From: Streptomyces sp. ISL-66
GTDB lineage: Bacteria > Actinomycetota > Actinomycetes > Streptomycetales > Streptomycetaceae
Reading direction: 5' to 3'
Length of the DNA stretch: 64,000 nt
Assembly (NCBI RefSeq): GCF_018614135.1
Contig: NZ_JAGGOW010000001.1
Coordinates: 20,589-84,588, forward strand
The translations under genes were made by a program, and so were the position numbers. Shown in pieces: positions 56,747 to 64,000 of this stretch. The notes under the pieces were generated by a model that saw only the letters and a list, made by a program, of their open reading frames with translations, did no database searches and was not told the origin of the DNA. Numbering within the stretch: position 1 is the first letter of the stretch; each line of letters opens with the position of its first letter.

Positions 56747-58567
56747 TCAGGCGTTCTTGATGCGGTTGGTGAGCTCCGTTACCTGGTTGTAGATGGAGCG
56801 GCGTTCCGCCATCAGGGCGCGGATCTTGCGGTCCGCGTGCATGACGGTGGTGTGGTCGCGGCCGCCGAACTGCGCCCCGATCTTGGGCAGGGAGAGGTCC
56901 GTGAGCTCACGGCACAGGTACATGGCGATCTGCCGGGCGGTGACGAGCACGCGGCTGCGCGAGGAGCCGCAGAGGTCGTCCACGGTGAGGCCGAAGTAGT
57001 CGGCGGTGGCGGCCATGATGTCGCTGGCGGTGATCTCGGGCGCGCTGTCCTCGCCGCCGGGGATCAGGTTCTTCAGGACGTCCTCGGCCAGGCCCAGGTC
57101 GACCGGCTGCCGGTTCAGGCTCGCGAAGGCCGTGACCCGGATCAGCGCCCCCTCCAGCTCGCGGATGTTGCGCGAGATGCGGGAGGCGATGAACTCCAGG
57201 ACCTCCGGAGGGGCGTTGAGCTGCTCCTGGACGGCCTTCTTGCGCAGGATCGCGATGCGGGTCTCCAGCTCGGGCGGCTGGACGTCCGTGATCAGGCCCC
57301 ACTCGAAGCGGTTGCGGAGCCGGTCCTCCAGGGTGACGAGCTGCTTGGGCGGCCGGTCGGAGGAGAGGACGATCTGCTTGTTGGCGTTGTGGAGCGTGTT
57401 GAAGGTGTGGAAGAACTCCTCCTGCGTCGACTCCTTGCTCGCGAGGAACTGGATGTCGTCGACGAGCAGGATGTCCATCTCGCGGTAGCGCTTGCGGAAG
57501 GCGTCGCCCTTGCCGTCGCGGATGGAGTTGATGAACTCGTTGGTGAACTCCTCGGAGCTCACGTACCGCACCCGGGTCCCGGGGTAGAGGCTCCGCGCGT
57601 AGTGCCCGATGGCGTGCAGCAGGTGCGTCTTGCCGAGGCCCGACTCCCCGTAGATGAAGAGGGGGTTGTACGCCTTCGCCGGCGCCTCGGCGACCGCCAC
57701 CGCGGCGGCGTGCGCGAAGCGGTTGGAGGCGCCGATGACGAAGGTGTCGAAGAGGTACTTGGGGTTCAGCCGGGCGGTCGGCTCCAGCGGGCCCGAAGTG
57801 GAGCCGCCCGACGGGGCGGAGGGCGCGGGCCGGCTGGGCGCGGGGCGCGGGGCCGGCTGCTCGTACTGCTGCTGCTCGTACCCGTGGGACTGGCGCTGCT
57901 GCTGGCCCTCGTACTGCTGGCGCGACTGCTGCTCGTACTTCTGCTGTTCGTAGGAGCCCTGGTCGTAGGAGGAGGGCTCGGACTGCTGGAGGTAGCCCGG
58001 CTGCGGGGAGGCGTACGGATCGCGCTCGGGGAAGCCGCCGAGGCGGGGCTGCTGCCAGCCGTAGTCGTCCTGCTGGCCGCCGCGCGGCCAGGCGCCGGGC
58101 TCGGAGCGCTGCTGCTGGTAGTCCGGATAGGCGGGGCGGGCCGTGGGGAGCCGTTCGTCGTCGGAGGAGCCGGATCCGGAGGTGGGACCGGTGTGACCTC
58201 CGGATCCGGTGTGACCGCCGGGGCGCTGGCCGCCGTAGGGCTCGTAGGAATCGCGGCCGGAGGGCGCGCCCGGTGCCTGGGGTGCGGGCTCGCCCGCGGA
58301 GTCGTCGACGGTGATGGCGATCCGGATCGGGCGGCCGCACTCACGGCTGAGGGCGTCGCTGATGAGCGGGGCGAGCCGGCCTTCGAGCACGCGCTTGCCG
58401 TACTCGTTGGGGACGGCGAGCAGTGCGGTGTCGGCCACGAGAGCCAGGGGCTGGCACCGTTCGACCCACTGCTTGTCCTTGGGCTCGATGCTGTTCTGTC
58501 CCTCACCGAGGAGCTTCTCGAGCACCCTTGGCCACACTGCGGCAAGATCGGCAGGTACGTCAGCCAC
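56747..58567 (-). CDS. dnaA: DnaA: replication initiator
   Basis: A 606-residue initiator. Domain I is at residues 1-80. A very long, disordered domain II (about residues 85-270, rich in Gln, Tyr, Gly, Pro) is typical of Streptomyces. AAA+ domain III has Walker [10 protein letters not shown] and Walker [11 protein letters not shown]. Domain IV has the box-binding [17 protein letters not shown] and [14 protein letters not shown] start 58567. Upstream DnaA boxes (58681 and 58693) suggest autoregulation. It binds oriC and the cluster at 18.6 kb. Confidence 0.98.
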   Translation of the reverse strand: MADVPADLAAVWPRVLEKLLGEGQNSIEPKDKQWVERCQPLALVADTALLAVPNEYGKRVLEGRLAPLISDALSRECGRPIRIAITVDDSAGEPAPQAPGAPSGRDSYEPYGGQRPGGHTGSGGHTGPTSGSGSSDDERLPTARPAYPDYQQQRSEPGAWPRGGQQDDYGWQQPRLGGFPERDPYASPQPGYLQQSEPSSYDQGSYEQQKYEQQSRQQYEGQQQRQSHGYEQQQYEQPAPRPAPSRPAPSAPSGGSTSGPLEPTARLNPKYLFDTFVIGASNRFAHAAAVAVAEAPAKAYNPLFIYGESGLGKTHLLHAIGHYARSLYPGTRVRYVSSEEFTNEFINSIRDGKGDAFRKRYREMDILLVDDIQFLASKESTQEEFFHTFNTLHNANKQIVLSSDRPPKQLVTLEDRLRNRFEWGLITDVQPPELETRIAILRKKAVQEQLNAPPEVLEFIASRISRNIRELEGALIRVTAFASLNRQPVDLGLAEDVLKNLIPGGEDSAPEITASDIMAATADYFGLTVDDLCGSSRSRVLVTARQIAMYLCRELTDLSLPKIGAQFGGRDHTTVMHADRKIRALMAERRSIYNQVTELTNRIKNA

Positions 58568-58927
58568 AGAGCACGCTCTCTCACAGGGGGTCCCACGAAT
58601 GTGTGGTTCTTTGGGACGGTCGGGACAAAAAATCCGGGGTCAGGCAACGGTAGTCAGGCCGACGGGTACGGTTCAAGTCGTTGTCCACAGCCTGTGCACA
58701 GTGTGCGGCCCCGCGGACCCGGTTTGACCGGATGGCGTAGCCGCGCGTACCGTAACGAGGTCGAGTTGTCGATGGCTGCTGCCGCCTGCCTACCGATGGG
58801 CGAAGGTCACTGATCGTGATCGTTTAGCGGTGCCACTCGGGCGAACACGCGAGTTCTACTCCTCGTGGGCGCACGGTGACAGCCAGGCGATGTCCCGCCA
58901 CAACGATTTATTCTCTGGAGCCCCCGA
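58568..58927. promoter_or_regulatory. dnaA-rpmH divergent promoter region with DnaA boxes
   Basis: 360-bp non-coding gap between the divergent dnaA and rpmH starts. It contains a perfect TTGTCCACA (58681-58689) and, 3 bp later, TGTGCACAG (58693-58701), about 115 bp before the dnaA start, placed for DnaA autorepression. The right half, next to rpmH, is AT-richer (ACAACGATTTATTCT near 58898-58912) and should hold the rpmH promoter and leader. Confidence 0.75.
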
Positions 58928-59065
58928 GTGAGCAAGCGCACCTTCCAGCCGAACAACCGCCGTCGTGCCAAGACCCACGGCTTCCGTCTCCGGATGCGTA
59001 CCCGTGCCGGGCGCGCCATCCTCGCGAACCGTCGTGGCAAGGGCCGCGCCGCCCTTTCCGCGTAA
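58928..59065 (+). CDS. rpmH: RpmH: 50S ribosomal protein L34
   Basis: A 45-residue, highly basic protein ([21 protein letters not shown] ... [11 protein letters not shown], listed in parts) of the normal L34 length and sequence. It lies in the large ribosomal subunit near the exit tunnel. GTG start 58928, stop TAA 59063-59065. First gene of the rpmH-rnpA-yidD-yidC-jag operon. Confidence 0.98.
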   Translation: MSKRTFQPNNRRRAKTHGFRLRMRTRAGRAILANRRGKGRAALSA

Positions 59066-59087
59066 CTGACGGGCGGATCGTGACGTC

Positions 59088-59462
59088 GTGCTGTCTCCCG
59101 AGAATCGGCTGAGGCGGCGCGAGGACTTCGCGAGCGCGGTACGTCGGGGCCGTCGGGCTGGTCGCCCGCTCCTCGTCGTACACCTACGTACAAGCGGTGC
59201 AACGGACCCGCACGAGTCGGGGGAGATCGATCCCTCGACGCGTGCGGGTTTCGTCGTCAGCAAAGCCGTCGGCGGCGCCGTCGTACGCAACCGGGTCAAG
59301 CGCCGTTTGCGCCATCTCGTCCGCGAGCGGCTGTCCCAGCTGCCCGCAGGTAGCCTGGTGGTGGTACGGGCTCTGCCCGGAGCGGGTGATGCCGGTCTCG
59401 ACGAGCTGGCCCGGGACCTGGATGCCGCCTTGCTGCGGCTCTTGGGAGGCGTGGCTCGATGA
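59088..59462 (+). CDS. rnpA: RnpA: ribonuclease P protein component
   Basis: A 124-residue basic protein. It shows the RNR motif in [18 protein letters not shown] (binds the RNase P RNA), preceded by [17 protein letters not shown] and the [14 protein letters not shown] strand. It helps the ribozyme cut tRNA leaders. GTG start 59088, 22 bp after rpmH; the stop overlaps yidD. Confidence 0.97.
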   Translation: MLSPENRLRRREDFASAVRRGRRAGRPLLVVHLRTSGATDPHESGEIDPSTRAGFVVSKAVGGAVVRNRVKRRLRHLVRERLSQLPAGSLVVVRALPGAGDAGLDELARDLDAALLRLLGGVAR

Positions 59463-59740
59463 AGTACCCGCTGCTCGCATTGATCAAGCTGTACCAGTGG
59501 ACGATCAGTCCGCTGCTCGGGCCGGTGTGCCGCTACTACCCCTCGTGCTCGCACTACGGGTACACGGCCATCGACCGGCATGGTGCGGTGAAGGGGACGG
59601 TCCTGACCGGCTGGCGGATCCTGCGGTGCAATCCGTGGTCGCCGGGCGGTGTGGATCACGTCCCACCCCGTAAACGCCCGCGTTGGCACGAGCAGCTGCG
59701 CAGTGCGTTGCGTCGATCTCGCAATGCTCAAGGAGCCTGA
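59459..59740 (+). CDS. yidD: YidD: membrane protein insertion efficiency factor
   Basis: A 93-residue protein with [34 protein letters not shown]: the amphipathic start and the conserved cysteine set [11 protein letters not shown], then [11 protein letters not shown]. It supports YidC-dependent membrane insertion. It overlaps rnpA by 4 bp and is 3 bp from yidC. Confidence 0.97.
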   Translation: MKYPLLALIKLYQWTISPLLGPVCRYYPSCSHYGYTAIDRHGAVKGTVLTGWRILRCNPWSPGGVDHVPPRKRPRWHEQLRSALRRSRNAQGA

Positions 59741-59743
59741 TTA

Positions 59744-60850
59744 GTGGACACGATTGCCAGTCTGTTCAGCTTTATTACCACGCCCGTCTCGTGGATCATC
59801 GTTCAGTTCCACAAGGTGTACGGGTCGATGTTCGGCGCGGACAGTGGTTGGGCCTGGGGCCTCTCCATCGTCTCCCTGGTGATCTTGATCCGCATCTGTC
59901 TGATCCCGCTCTTCGTGAAGCAGATCAAGGCGACGCGCGGCATGCAGGCGATCCAGCCGAAGATGAAGGCGATCCAGGAGCGCTACAAGAACGACAAGCA
60001 GCGCCAGTCCGAAGAGATGATGAAGCTGTACAAGGAGACGGGTACCAACCCGCTCTCCTCGTGCCTTCCCATCCTGGCGCAGTCCCCGTTCTTCTTCGCG
60101 CTCTACCACGTGCTCGCCGGCATCGCGAACGGCAAGCCGATCGGCGAGATCGACGGCGCGCTGCTGGAGAGCGCCCGTAACGCGCACATCTTCGGTGCTC
60201 CGCTGGCTTCCAAGTTCACGGACAGCGCGGACAAGGTCGCCGCTCTGGGCGCCTCGATCACCGACGTGCGCGTGGTCACCGCCATCATGATCGTTCTGAT
60301 GTCGCTGTCGCAGTTCTACACGCAGCGCCAGCTGATGCAGAAGAACGTCGACCTCTCGGTCAAGACGCCCTTCATGCAGCAGCAGAAGATGCTGATGTAC
60401 GTCTTCCCCCTGATCTTCGCCGTCATGGGCATCAACTTCCCCGTCGGCGTCCTCGTCTACTGGATGACCACGAACCTGTGGACCATGGGTCAGCAGATGT
60501 ACGTGATCAACCAGAACCCGACCCCCGGAAGCAAGGCCCAGGACCAGTACCTGACCCGCCTGCTGAAGCACGTCGCCACCCACGGCGCGATCAAGGGCCG
60601 GAGCAAGAAGAAGATCGTCGCGGCGATCGTGGCCAAGGGCCCGGACCGCAACGACAACGAGCGCAAGTTCATCACCGCACTGACCAAGCAGGGCATGGCC
60701 GCCCAGGCGGACGGCTCGGTGACGAAGAGCGTCGAGGCGACCGTCGACGCGGATGCGGCCGGTGGCGGTCTGCAGAAGCGGCAGCAGCCCAAGCGGCAGA
60801 GCAAGTCGCAGCGTCAGACGCCCCCCAGCAAGCCCTCTTCCAAGAAGTAA
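59744..60850 (+). CDS. yidC: YidC: membrane protein insertase
   Basis: A 368-residue Oxa1/YidC protein. It has a short N-terminus typical of Gram-positive forms, then about five membrane segments. The hydrophilic groove helix [16 protein letters not shown] is followed by the [19 protein letters not shown] cytoplasmic hairpin and [21 protein letters not shown]. The C-terminus is long and basic ([17 protein letters not shown]). It inserts membrane proteins with or without SecYEG. Confidence 0.97.
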   Translation: MDTIASLFSFITTPVSWIIVQFHKVYGSMFGADSGWAWGLSIVSLVILIRICLIPLFVKQIKATRGMQAIQPKMKAIQERYKNDKQRQSEEMMKLYKETGTNPLSSCLPILAQSPFFFALYHVLAGIANGKPIGEIDGALLESARNAHIFGAPLASKFTDSADKVAALGASITDVRVVTAIMIVLMSLSQFYTQRQLMQKNVDLSVKTPFMQQQKMLMYVFPLIFAVMGINFPVGVLVYWMTTNLWTMGQQMYVINQNPTPGSKAQDQYLTRLLKHVATHGAIKGRSKKKIVAAIVAKGPDRNDNERKFITALTKQGMAAQADGSVTKSVEATVDADAAGGGLQKRQQPKRQSKSQRQTPPSKPSSKK

Positions 60851-60865
60851 GAAGGAGCCCCTCCC

Positions 60866-61375
60866 GTGACGGAAGGCACCACCACCGCCGCCGCTGAGGG
60901 TGGCGACACCCTGACCCGCCTCGAGCAGGAGGGCGAGATCGCGGCCGACTACCTCGAGGGTCTGCTGGACATCGCCGACCTGGACGGCGACATCGACATG
61001 GACGTCGAGGCGGACCGCGCCTCGGTCTCCATCGTCAGCGACTCCGCGCGCGACCTGCAGAAGCTCGTGGGCCGCGAGGGTGAAGTGCTGGAGGCCCTCC
61101 AGGAGCTCACCCGCCTCGCCGTGCACCGGGAGACCGGGGACCGCAGCCGGCTGATGCTGGACATCGGCGGGTTCCGGGCGAAGAAGCGCGCGGAGCTGGC
61201 GGTGCTCGGTGCCAAGGCCGCGGACGACGTGAAGGCGTCGGGCGAGCCCCTGAAGCTGGCTCCGATGACCCCCTTCGAGCGGAAGGTCGTCCACGACGCC
61301 GTGGCGGCCGCCGGTCTGCGGAGCGAGTCCGAGGGCGAGGAGCCGCAGCGCTTCGTCGTCGTGCTCCCGGCCTGA
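60866..61375 (+). CDS. jag: Jag/KhpB-type KH-R3H RNA-binding protein
   Basis: A 169-residue protein with a KH-like domain (residues 45-100, LVGREGEVLEALQELTRLAV, the GxxG-type loop replaced by GREGE) and an R3H domain (residues 110-168: MTPFERKVVHDAVAA). Jag_N, found in some homologues, is absent. It binds RNA and may affect cell-shape genes. It follows yidC by 15 bp, GTG start. In other bacteria Jag acts with KhpA. Confidence 0.93.
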   Translation: MTEGTTTAAAEGGDTLTRLEQEGEIAADYLEGLLDIADLDGDIDMDVEADRASVSIVSDSARDLQKLVGREGEVLEALQELTRLAVHRETGDRSRLMLDIGGFRAKKRAELAVLGAKAADDVKASGEPLKLAPMTPFERKVVHDAVAAAGLRSESEGEEPQRFVVVLPA

Positions 61376-61391
61376 CCGGAAGCGTGAGTGT

Positions 61392-61422
61392 TCGGCCCCG
61401 TCTGTATCGCAGGCGGGGCCGA
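61392..61422 (+). terminator. Hairpin after jag
   Basis: TCGGCCCCG-CTG paired with CAG-CGGGGCCGA around TATCG, then GATGTTTG. It probably ends the rpmH operon, so rsmG would need its own promoter. Confidence 0.75.
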
Positions 61423-61486
61423 TGTTTGTCAGCCTGGCAGTGACGACGTGGTTTTTCACACCATGCGGTACGGAAGGACGGTCCCC

Positions 61487-62224
61487 GTGACGGAGGCAGC
61501 TGAGCTTCCCCTGACGCCTGAAGAAGCGCCCCCGGCGCCCGAAGAGGCGCGTGCGGTATTCGGCGAACATTTCCCGGAAGCCGTGCGGTACGCGGAGCTG
61601 CTGGCGGACGCGGGAGTCAAGCGGGGCCTCATCGGGCCGCGTGAGGTACCGCGGCTGTGGGAGCGGCACCTGCTGAACTGCGCCGTGCTCTCGGAGGTCG
61701 TGCCCGAGGGCGTGACCGTCTGCGACGTGGGTTCGGGCGCCGGTCTGCCCGGCATTCCGCTGGCGCTGGTCCGCCGGGACCTGAAGATCACGCTGCTGGA
61801 GCCGCTGCTGCGCCGCACGAACTTCCTTCAGGAAGTCGTGGAGATGCTGGGGCTCGACCATGTGACGGTCGTGCGGGGGCGGGCCGAGGAGGTCCTCGGA
61901 AAGCTCCAGCCGGTGCACGTGGTGACGGCTCGGGCCGTCGCTCCGCTGGACCGGCTCGCTGGTTGGGGCGTGCCCCTGCTGCGCCCGTACGGCGAAATGC
62001 TGGCACTGAAGGGCGATACCGCCGAGGAGGAGCTGATCGCGGCGAAGTCCGCGCTCACCAAGCTCGGTGTGGTGAAGACCTCGGTGCTGCACGTCGGTGA
62101 GGGGATCGTGGATCCGCTCTCGACCGTGGTGCGGGTCGAGGTCGGCGAGAGCCCGGGAGGCGTGAGGTTCGCGGCGAAGCGGGCCAAGGCGGCCCGGGTG
62201 AGCCGTACGCGTCGGCGCCGCTGA
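61487..62224 (+). CDS. rsmG: RsmG: 16S rRNA 7-methylguanosine methyltransferase
   Basis: A 245-residue Rossmann methyltransferase with SAM motif VGSGAGLPGIPLAL (about residues 85-98) and LLEPLLRRTNFLQEV. It methylates G527 (E. coli numbering) of 16S rRNA; loss gives low-level streptomycin resistance and increased antibiotic production in Streptomyces. GTG start 61487 after GGAAGGACGG; an ATG at 61463 is an alternative. The C-terminus is basic (KRAKAARVSRTRRRR). Confidence 0.95.
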   Translation: MTEAAELPLTPEEAPPAPEEARAVFGEHFPEAVRYAELLADAGVKRGLIGPREVPRLWERHLLNCAVLSEVVPEGVTVCDVGSGAGLPGIPLALVRRDLKITLLEPLLRRTNFLQEVVEMLGLDHVTVVRGRAEEVLGKLQPVHVVTARAVAPLDRLAGWGVPLLRPYGEMLALKGDTAEEELIAAKSALTKLGVVKTSVLHVGEGIVDPLSTVVRVEVGESPGGVRFAAKRAKAARVSRTRRRR

Positions 62225-62281
62225 CCCCTGACGCTCCATTCGGAGTGTCGTAGGGGCCGGATGACTCCGTCCGGGCATCGT

Positions 62282-62295
62282 GTTTCACGTGAAAC
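62282..62295. promoter_or_regulatory. parS site upstream of parA
   Basis: Perfect GTTTCACGTGAAAC, 147 bp before the parA start, in the rsmG-parA gap. ParB bound here could influence the parAB promoter. Confidence 0.93.
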
Positions 62296-62378
62296 GTCGC
62301 TCTCTGCTGCACGGAATCATCAGCCGCGGTCGTGCGGCTGCGTCCCCCCGTCACCGCAAGGACGAAGGGGGGACGGAG

Positions 62379-62405
62379 TTGTCCACAACGGTGGATTCAT
62401 CCACA
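62379..62405. promoter_or_regulatory. DnaA-box pair in the parA leader
   Basis: A perfect TTGTCCACA (62379-62387), then GGTGGATTC (inverted variant) and TCATCCACA (62397-62405), within 27 bp and about 37 bp before the parA start. The arrangement near the promoter suggests that DnaA may bind here. Confidence 0.6.
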
Positions 62406-62441
62406 GGAGTACGGGCCCCGCTGGTTCGCGCCCGCGGCGAC

Positions 62442-63533
62442 ATGGCAGGCTCTGTTCATCGCGAGCCTGATGCCGAGGAGAGTGACACCGTGCGGTCAGA
62501 CGCCAACCTCGCGGGGCCGATGGCCGATCCGGTCCCCGGTCCCCGCTCTGAATCGCCGGGTGAGGATGTTTCACGTGAAACATCGGCCCCGCCGCTTGTA
62601 GACAACGAAGACACGCCCATCGGCCGTGCCGCCCAGATCGCGGTGGAGGCCCTGGGACGTGCGAGCGAGGGCCTGCCCCGCCCCGCGCAGACCCGGATCA
62701 TGGTGGTGGCCAACCAGAAGGGCGGCGTGGGAAAGACCACGTCGACCGTGAATCTGGCCGCTTCCCTGGCCCTGCACGGTGCGCGCGTCCTGGTCGTGGA
62801 TCTCGACCCCCAGGGCAACGCCTCCACGGCGCTGGGCATCGACCACCACGCGGACGTGCCGTCCATCTACGACGTGCTTGTGGACAGCCGACCGCTGATG
62901 GAGGTCGTCCAGCCGGTGGCCGATGTGGAAGGGCTGTTCTGTGCCCCCGCCACGATCGACCTGGCGGGTGCCGAGATCGAGCTGGTCTCCCTCGTGGCAC
63001 GCGAGAGCCGCCTCCAGCGGGCCATCCAGGCGTACGAGCAGCCGCTCGACTACATCCTGATCGACTGCCCTCCCTCCTTGGGCCTGCTGACGGTGAACGC
63101 CCTGGTCGCGGGCGCCGAGGTGCTCATCCCGATCCAGTGCGAGTACTACGCGCTGGAAGGGCTGGGTCAGCTGCTCCGCAACGTCGATCTGGTGCGGGCC
63201 CACCTGAACCCCACCCTGCACGTGTCCACCATCCTGCTGACGATGTACGACGGCAGGACCCGGCTGGCTTCGCAGGTGGCGGAGGAGGTGCGCACTCACT
63301 TCGGCAAGGAGGTGCTGCGCACGAGCATCCCGCGGTCGGTCCGCATCTCCGAGGCCCCGAGTTACGGCCAGACGGTACTGACCTATGATCCGGGCTCCAG
63401 CGGTTCCCTCTCCTATCTGGAGGCGGCGCGGGAGATCGCGCTGCGCGGGGCCGGAATCCAGTACGACCCCCAGCACCCCCATCTGGGTGCGGGAACGAAC
63501 CACACGCAGAGCATGGCGGAGGGGATCCAGTGA
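62442..63533 (+). CDS. parA: ParA: chromosome partition ATPase
   Basis: A 363-residue P-loop ATPase of the Walker-type Par family. The deviant Walker [10 protein letters not shown] (about residues 93-101), VVDLDPQGN and the [12 protein letters not shown] motif are intact. It moves ParB-bound origins toward hyphal tips and sporogenic compartments. ATG 62442 ([14 protein letters not shown]) is the family start. The N-terminal 75 residues include VSRETS, encoded by a parS inside the gene (62568). Its stop overlaps the parB start. Confidence 0.97.
   Translation: MAGSVHREPDAEESDTVRSDANLAGPMADPVPGPRSESPGEDVSRETSAPPLVDNEDTPIGRAAQIAVEALGRASEGLPRPAQTRIMVVANQKGGVGKTTSTVNLAASLALHGARVLVVDLDPQGNASTALGIDHHADVPSIYDVLVDSRPLMEVVQPVADVEGLFCAPATIDLAGAEIELVSLVARESRLQRAIQAYEQPLDYILIDCPPSLGLLTVNALVAGAEVLIPIQCEYYALEGLGQLLRNVDLVRAHLNPTLHVSTILLTMYDGRTRLASQVAEEVRTHFGKEVLRTSIPRSVRISEAPSYGQTVLTYDPGSSGSLSYLEAAREIALRGAGIQYDPQHPHLGAGTNHTQSMAEGIQ
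62568..62581. promoter_or_regulatory. parS site inside parA
   Basis: Perfect GTTTCACGTGAAAC within the parA coding region, encoding part of DVSRETS in the N-terminal, probably disordered, part. It must be maintained both as protein and as centromere. Confidence 0.93.
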
Positions 63534-64000
63534 GTGAGCGACGTAGGGGTCTGGGGCGGGGGCTCGGCGCGCTGATTCCCGCGGCTCCGCAGGAGAAGAC
63601 GCCCCCGGTGATCGGTTCCGGTTCGACGTCCCCGTCGGCCGTGCCGGTGCTGAACTCCGAGCGGGGAATCGCCGCGGCGAAGCTGGCCGCGCTGGCGCAG
63701 GCCGATGTTTCACGTGAAACATCGGCGGCGTTCCCGGCGGCGGGCGAGCCGGAGCGGGCCGCGGCCCCGGAGATCGGGGAAGTGGCGGGAGCGACGTTCG
63801 CGGAGCTTCCGATGGACTCGATCACGCCGAACCCGCGCCAGCCGCGAGAGGTGTTCGACGAGGACGCACTGGCCGAGCTGGTGACCTCCATCCAGGAGGT
63901 GGGCCTGCTCCAACCGGTGGTGGTTCGCCAGGCGGCCCCGGGTCGCTACGAGCTGATCATGGGCGAGCGGCGTTGGCGGGCGTGCCGGGAGGCCGGCCTG
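63530..64000 (+). CDS. parB: ParB: chromosome partition protein, 5' part only
   Basis: The first 157 residues of the centromere-binding CTPase; the rest is beyond the window. The N-terminus [14 protein letters not shown] is the ParA-interacting region. The ParB/Sulfiredoxin-like domain starts at about residue 100 with [16 protein letters not shown] and continues to [13 protein letters not shown], with the CTP-binding GERRWRA motif. GTG 63530 overlaps the parA stop by 4 bp. A parS is embedded (63707), giving ADVSRETSA. Confidence 0.97.
   Translation, partial: MSERRRGLGRGLGALIPAAPQEKTPPVIGSGSTSPSAVPVLNSERGIAAAKLAALAQADVSRETSAAFPAAGEPERAAAPEIGEVAGATFAELPMDSITPNPRQPREVFDEDALAELVTSIQEVGLLQPVVVRQAAPGRYELIMGERRWRACREAGL
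63707..63720. promoter_or_regulatory. parS site inside parB
   Basis: Perfect GTTTCACGTGAAAC in the parB linker region, in the same reading phase as the copy in parA (both give VSRET). Confidence 0.93.

Overview
This window is the replication-origin region of a Streptomyces (or very close relative) chromosome. The DNA is very GC-rich. The gene order from parB, parA, rsmG, jag, yidC, yidD, rnpA, rpmH to dnaA, oriC, dnaN, gnd, recF, dciA, gyrB, gyrA is the classic actinomycete origin block. Class E sortases, CrgA, a long DnaA and many DnaA boxes of the TTGTCCACA type point to Streptomyces. The species cannot be named from the sequence alone.

Layout. (1) 0-5.3 kb: rhodanese, J-domain protein, DUF2252 protein and a NarL-type two-component pair, with two parS sites at 1.3-1.4 kb. 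(2) 5.5-18.6 kb: tRNA-Leu(CAG), then the conserved cell-wall signalling and growth cluster fhaA-fhaB-pstP-rodA-pbpA-pknB. Three class E sortases, a PabA/TrpG-type glutaminase, a DUF881 protein and crgA follow. (3) 18.6-21.9 kb: a compact DnaA-box cluster between crgA and a rhomboid protease, then a cyclophilin, a DUF5324 protein and a LysM protein. (4) 22-42 kb: an accessory segment. It holds MarR plus an MFS pump, a PEP mutase/isocitrate lyase superfamily enzyme, an unrecognised 489-residue protein, a second MFS pump divergent from an MmyB-type regulator, a quinone reductase, a Uma2 nuclease, and an ABC exporter (FtsX-type permease plus ATPase) behind an OmpR-type two-component system. Its right end is a 4.2 kb segment bounded by a 24-bp duplication of the 3' end of tRNA-Ala(TGC), carrying a second Uma2 protein and an 800-residue Fe(II)/2-oxoglutarate oxygenase. 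(5) 42-51.5 kb: HTH protein, second Ser/Thr kinase, membrane-anchored secreted protein, DLW-39, tRNA-Ile(GAT), DUF3566, gyrA and gyrB. (6) 51.8-64 kb: dciA, recF, gnd, dnaN, oriC, dnaA, and divergently rpmH-rnpA-yidD-yidC-jag, rsmG, parA and the start of parB.

How it works together. DnaA, DnaN, RecF, DciA and gyrase serve initiation and fork progression from oriC. ParA and ParB act on six perfect 14-bp parS sites seen in this window, two of them inside parA and parB. The PknB/PstP/FHA proteins control the SEDS glycosyltransferase and the transpeptidase of polar and septal growth. The main non-routine signals are the tRNA-bounded remnant island with a pair of 22-bp palindromes, the DnaA-box cluster 38 kb from oriC, short regulatory repeats before two transport systems, and the unidentified 489-residue protein.
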